A stretch of 64,000 nt of DNA from DASTSN01 sp035760665 (GTDB lineage: Bacteria; Bacteroidota; Bacteroidia; Chitinophagales; Chitinophagaceae). The stretch covers positions 44,303-108,302 of the forward strand of contig DASTSN010000031.1 in NCBI GenBank assembly GCA_035760665.1. Reading direction: 5' to 3'. Position 1 is the first letter of the stretch. Each line of letters opens with the position of its first letter. Made by a program: the position numbers and the translations under genes. This document shows, one piece after another, positions 60,714 through 64,000 of the stretch. The notes under the pieces are model-generated. The model did not search any database, had not been told where the DNA came from, and worked only from the letters and a program-made list of their open reading frames with translations.

Positions 60714-61802
60714 ATGGCAAAATTAAATTTTGGAGGTGTGGAAGAAAATGTGGTAACCAGAGAAGAATTCCCGCTTAGCAAAGCACAGGAAGTATTGAAA
60801 AACGAAACCATCGCCGTAATAGGTTATGGCGTCCAGGGGCCCGGGCAAGCCCTGAATCAGCGCGACAATGGCATTAACGTAATTGTCGGTCAGCGAAAAA
60901 ATTCTAAAACCTGGGATAAAGCCGTCCGAGATGGTTTTGTTCCCGGCGAAACATTGTTTGAAATTGAGGAAGCCTTGCAAAAGGGCACCATCATATGTTA
61001 TTTATTGAGTGATGCAGCACAGATTCAACTGTGGCCTACTGTGAAAAAACATCTCACAGCAGGCAAAGCGCTGTATTTTTCTCATGGCTTTGGTATCACA
61101 TTTAATGAGCAAACCGGCATCATTCCTCCAAAAGATGTGGATGTATTTCTTGTAGCGCCAAAAGGATCCGGAACCTCCCTGCGCAGAATGTTTTTACAGG
61201 GGCGTGGTTTAAACAGCAGTTATGCAATATACCAGGATGCTACCGGTAAAGCCAAGGAACGCGTCATTGCGCTTGGCATAGCGGTAGGAAGCGGCTATTT
61301 GTTCGAGACAGATTTTAAAAAAGAAGTGTATTCAGATCTTACGGGTGAACGTGGTACCCTTATGGGAGCTATCCAGGGAATTTTTGCTGCACAATACCAG
61401 GTGCTGAGAGATCGTGGTCATTCTCCTTCAGAGGCCTTTAACGAAACGGTGGAAGAACTGACACAATCCCTTATGCCGTTGGTTGCTGAGAATGGGATGG
61501 ACTGGATGTATGCGAATTGTTCCACCACAGCCCAGCGCGGTGCACTTGACTGGTGGAAAAAATTCCGGGATGCCACGCTGCCGGTATTCAATGATCTGTA
61601 TGATAGCGTGGCAGCGGGTAAAGAAAGTCAACGTTCTATAGATAGCAACAGCCAGCCTGATTACCGGGAAAAACTGGAGGCAGAATTGAAAGAACTGCGG
61701 GAAAGTGAGATGTGGCAGGCAGGAAAAACAGTGCGTAGCCTGCGCCCCGAAAATCAAAAACCGGTAGAAGCGTCATCATCTAAAGAAACGGTAGCCGGGT
61801 AA
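60714..61802 (+). CDS. ilvC: Ketol-acid reductoisomerase
   Basis: A 362-residue enzyme. The nucleotide motif VIGYGVQGPGQALNQRDNG (about 36-54) is followed by VGQRKNSKTW, whose Arg and Ser suit NADPH. The metal-site region includes GERGTLMGAIQGIFAAQYQV and ENGMDWMYANCSTTAQRGAL. It resembles the Bacteroidota/eukaryote-like branch (SHGFGITFNEQTGIIPPKDV) rather than the long E. coli form. A charged C-terminal tail (from about 320) is extra. It reduces and isomerises acetolactate or acetohydroxybutyrate. Confidence 0.94.
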   Translation: MAKLNFGGVEENVVTREEFPLSKAQEVLKNETIAVIGYGVQGPGQALNQRDNGINVIVGQRKNSKTWDKAVRDGFVPGETLFEIEEALQKGTIICYLLSDAAQIQLWPTVKKHLTAGKALYFSHGFGITFNEQTGIIPPKDVDVFLVAPKGSGTSLRRMFLQGRGLNSSYAIYQDATGKAKERVIALGIAVGSGYLFETDFKKEVYSDLTGERGTLMGAIQGIFAAQYQVLRDRGHSPSEAFNETVEELTQSLMPLVAENGMDWMYANCSTTAQRGALDWWKKFRDATLPVFNDLYDSVAAGKESQRSIDSNSQPDYREKLEAELKELRESEMWQAGKTVRSLRPENQKPVEASSSKETVAG

Positions 61803-61815
61803 AATAGTATTCAAA

Positions 61816-63072
61816 ATGAATGTGCTGACACATACAGGACCGGTATTACATTTTCACGAAGCAGCTCTTCGGTTGAAAAAGGTAATCAGTCACACTCCAT
61901 TGCAACTGAACCTGAATCTTTCGCGCAAATACCAGTGCAATGTTTACCTGAAAAGGGAAGATTTACAGGTAGTTCGATCCTATAAAATCAGAGGGGCTTA
62001 CAATATGATGAGCACCCTGTCGGAGGAGCAATTGCAAAGAGGGTTGGTATGTGCCAGTGCCGGTAACCATGCACAGGGTTTTGCTTATAGCTGCAAAAAG
62101 CTGAATGTGCACGGTGTTGTATTTATGCCAATCATCACACCCCGCCAGAAAGTCAACCAGACGGAAATGTTTGGAGATGGTCATGTGGAGATCAGGTTGG
62201 TTGGCGATACATTCGATGACTGTGCAGTGGCAGCCAAAGCATTCACAGAAAAGCACAATATGACATTTGTGCCACCATTTGATGATTTGAAAATAATTGA
62301 AGGACAGGCTACAGTAGCACTTGAAATTTTAGAGGAACTGCCTTCTGTTGATTATGTATTTGTGCCAGTTGGCGGTGGCGGTCTCAGTGCCGGTGTGGGA
62401 AGGTATTTCAAAACATATTCCCCGAAAACAAAAATTGTCGGACTGGAACCCGAGGGGGCGCCTTCGATGTTAGCTGCATTGAAGGCCGGTCGTCCTGTTA
62501 CGCTGGAGCATATCGACCGCTTTGTGGACGGCGCTGCTGTAAAACGCGTTGGGGAAATCACGTTTCCCATTTGCCGGGAAGTGTTGGATGATCTGCACTT
62601 GGTATCGGAAGGAAAAGTGTGTACCACAATTTTGAAACTTTATAACGAAGATGCCATTGTTGTGGAACCTGCCGGCGCATTATCCATTGCCGCGCTGGAT
62701 GACTACGCTGCCCAAATCAAAGGAAAAAACATTGTGTGTGTAGTGAGCGGCAGTAATAATGATATAGACAGAACCGCGGAAATAAAAGAAAGGTCTTTAC
62801 AATATGAAGGGCTAAAGCATTATTTCCTGGTCAGCTTTGCGCAGCGCCCCGGGGCGCTCAAAGAGTTTGTGAATAATGTACTCGGCCCAGGCGATGATAT
62901 TACACGGTTTGAATATATGCATAAAAACAACAAGGAATCGGGGCCGGCGCTGGTGGGTATTGAATTGCAAAGCCGTGATGATTATGACCGGCTGATAGCA
63001 AAAATGAAAGAATATAAAATCGACTATACAGAAATTAATAAGAATGATAAGCTTTTTGGCTACCTGGTTTGA
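61816..63072 (+). CDS. ilvA: Threonine ammonia-lyase (threonine dehydratase, biosynthetic type)
   Basis: A 418-residue PLP enzyme starting 13 bp after ilvC. Motifs are KREDLQVVRSYKIRGAYNMM with PLP lysine K57, SAGNHAQGFAYSCKKLN, the glycine-rich phosphate loop VPVGGGGLSAGVG, and a single C-terminal ACT-like domain (about 330-418; FAQRPGALKEFVNNVLG, PALVGIELQSRDDYDRLIAK). It deaminates threonine to 2-oxobutyrate for isoleucine. The one-ACT form is shorter than E. coli IlvA (514). Its position in the ilv unit supports the biosynthetic role. Confidence 0.92.
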   Translation: MNVLTHTGPVLHFHEAALRLKKVISHTPLQLNLNLSRKYQCNVYLKREDLQVVRSYKIRGAYNMMSTLSEEQLQRGLVCASAGNHAQGFAYSCKKLNVHGVVFMPIITPRQKVNQTEMFGDGHVEIRLVGDTFDDCAVAAKAFTEKHNMTFVPPFDDLKIIEGQATVALEILEELPSVDYVFVPVGGGGLSAGVGRYFKTYSPKTKIVGLEPEGAPSMLAALKAGRPVTLEHIDRFVDGAAVKRVGEITFPICREVLDDLHLVSEGKVCTTILKLYNEDAIVVEPAGALSIAALDDYAAQIKGKNIVCVVSGSNNDIDRTAEIKERSLQYEGLKHYFLVSFAQRPGALKEFVNNVLGPGDDITRFEYMHKNNKESGPALVGIELQSRDDYDRLIAKMKEYKIDYTEINKNDKLFGYLV

Positions 63073-63205
63073 TCCGGGTATATGGTAGGGAATTTGGCAG
63101 GTAACCTAACAAGGATCAATAGCCGGTTTTGTATTTTCAACACGAATGCTTGCCAGAGACGGATGAAAGATTGTTGATGTAAAATTTATTAATTCAATTA
63201 TTGAT

Positions 63206-64000
63206 ATGGCTAATAACGGTCTGTACAATTCTTCGTTTGAACATGATGCCTGCGGCATTGGGTTTGTTGCCAATATTAAGGGTAACAAATCACACCAGGT
63301 AATTTCAGATGCCTTGACGGTGCTGGAAAATATGGAACACCGCGGAGCCTGCGGTTGTGAGAATAATACAGGTGATGGCGCCGGGATTATGTTTCAAACG
63401 CCCCATGAATTCTTCTTTGATGAATGCATAAAACTGGGTGTACATCTTCCTTCGTTTGGCAAATATGGTGTTGGCGTAATTTTCTTTCCCAAAGAAATAC
63501 GCCTGCGCGAAGAGTGCCGTGATATTTTTAACCGGGCGGCGGAAAAACTGGGCCTCGAAATTCTGGCTTATCGTAAAGTACCGGTGAACCCGGATGGGAT
63601 TGGACCTACAGCGCTCAGTGTAGAGCCTGAAATGGAACAGGTGTTCATCGCATGTCCTGATCACATCACAGAACCGGATGTGTTTGAACGGAAACTTTTC
63701 GTGTTACGCAACTATGCCAGCCATACCATCAATAATACGGTAAAGAAAGACGCCATCGGCTTTTATATCGCCTCTTTGTCCTATAAAACTGTTGTATATA
63801 AAGGGCAGCTCACCAGCATGCAGGTGCGTTCTTATTTTCCCGATCTGAATAATAAAAGGGTCGTAAGTGCATTTGGCCTTGTGCATTCAAGGTTTGCCAC
63901 AAATACCTTCCCGTCATGGAAACTGGCTCAACCGTTTCGCTTTATTGCCCATAACGGAGAAATCAATACGCTCCAGGGAAACCTGAACTGGCTTAAAACC
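63206..64000 (+). CDS. gltB: Glutamate synthase large subunit, 5' part (runs off window)
   Basis: The first 265 codons of GOGAT, open to the right edge. The start is ATG 63206. The N-terminal nucleophile cysteine is in HDACGIGFVANIKG, preceded by a short propeptide; then NMEHRGACGCENNTGDGAG, VHSRFATNTFPSWKLAQPFR and AHNGEINTLQGNLNW are the glutaminase-domain motifs. The enzyme makes glutamate from glutamine and 2-oxoglutarate; glutamate is the amino donor of IlvE upstream. The 133-bp gap after ilvA has no clear terminator, so read-through from the ilv unit is possible. Confidence 0.93.
   Translation, partial: MANNGLYNSSFEHDACGIGFVANIKGNKSHQVISDALTVLENMEHRGACGCENNTGDGAGIMFQTPHEFFFDECIKLGVHLPSFGKYGVGVIFFPKEIRLREECRDIFNRAAEKLGLEILAYRKVPVNPDGIGPTALSVEPEMEQVFIACPDHITEPDVFERKLFVLRNYASHTINNTVKKDAIGFYIASLSYKTVVYKGQLTSMQVRSYFPDLNNKRVVSAFGLVHSRFATNTFPSWKLAQPFRFIAHNGEINTLQGNLNWLKT

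Overview
The window is a stretch of bacterial chromosome with no mobile elements, CRISPR arrays or rRNA. Gene content places it in Bacteroidota, most likely Chitinophagaceae (inference). The supporting features are a type IX secretion (T9SS) Plug protein and a T9SS C-terminal sorting domain, a TonB-dependent receptor with a carboxypeptidase-like N-terminal domain, several lineage-typical DUF families (DUF5103, DUF3810, DUF3347, DUF2130), menaquinone synthesis by the futalosine route (MqnE), and repeated promoter elements matching the Bacteroidota -7 consensus TAnnTTTG. Shine-Dalgarno sequences are weak or absent throughout, as is usual in this phylum.

Positions 1-50.8 kb are a mosaic of short, mostly housekeeping units on both strands. 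They hold a BamA/TamL-like lipoprotein (cut by the left edge), a SpoU rRNA/tRNA methyltransferase, a LolC/E permease with a non-canonical start, the T9SS Plug, a fructose-6-phosphate aldolase-type transaldolase, the SRP RNA, small secreted proteins, nucleotide deaminases, and a hutI-antiporter-hutG group for histidine degradation. Further on come two ABC-F proteins, a DUF3347-TonB receptor pair, a Pit phosphate transporter, mqnE, a nucleoside permease, thioredoxin, DNA polymerase III alpha, secreted peptidases, MsrA, a MutS2 relative without the Smr nuclease domain, a LacI regulator, tRNA-Ser(TGA), and the yceD-rpmF-plsX operon.

From 50.98 kb to the right edge lies a complete branched-chain amino acid region: leuA, leuC, leuD, leuB, then ilvE, ilvD, ilvB, ilvN, ilvC, ilvA, followed by the start of gltB, whose product supplies glutamate for transamination. 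Together these genes cover valine and leucine from pyruvate and isoleucine from threonine.

The most interesting signal is between leuB and ilvE. A promoter-like element is followed by a 33-codon leader ORF containing an uninterrupted Ile-Ile-Val-Val-Val-Val-Ile-Ile-Ile run and then an intrinsic terminator with eight Ts. Eight leader bases just after the run (in the Gly codons) are complementary to the 5' arm of that terminator. This is the architecture of ribosome-mediated transcription attenuation, here in a Bacteroidota ilv operon. Other U-tailed hairpins lie within about 20 nt of the start codons of leuA, leuC, mutS2 and fsa, suggesting that premature termination or 5' hairpins may be used repeatedly in this genome.
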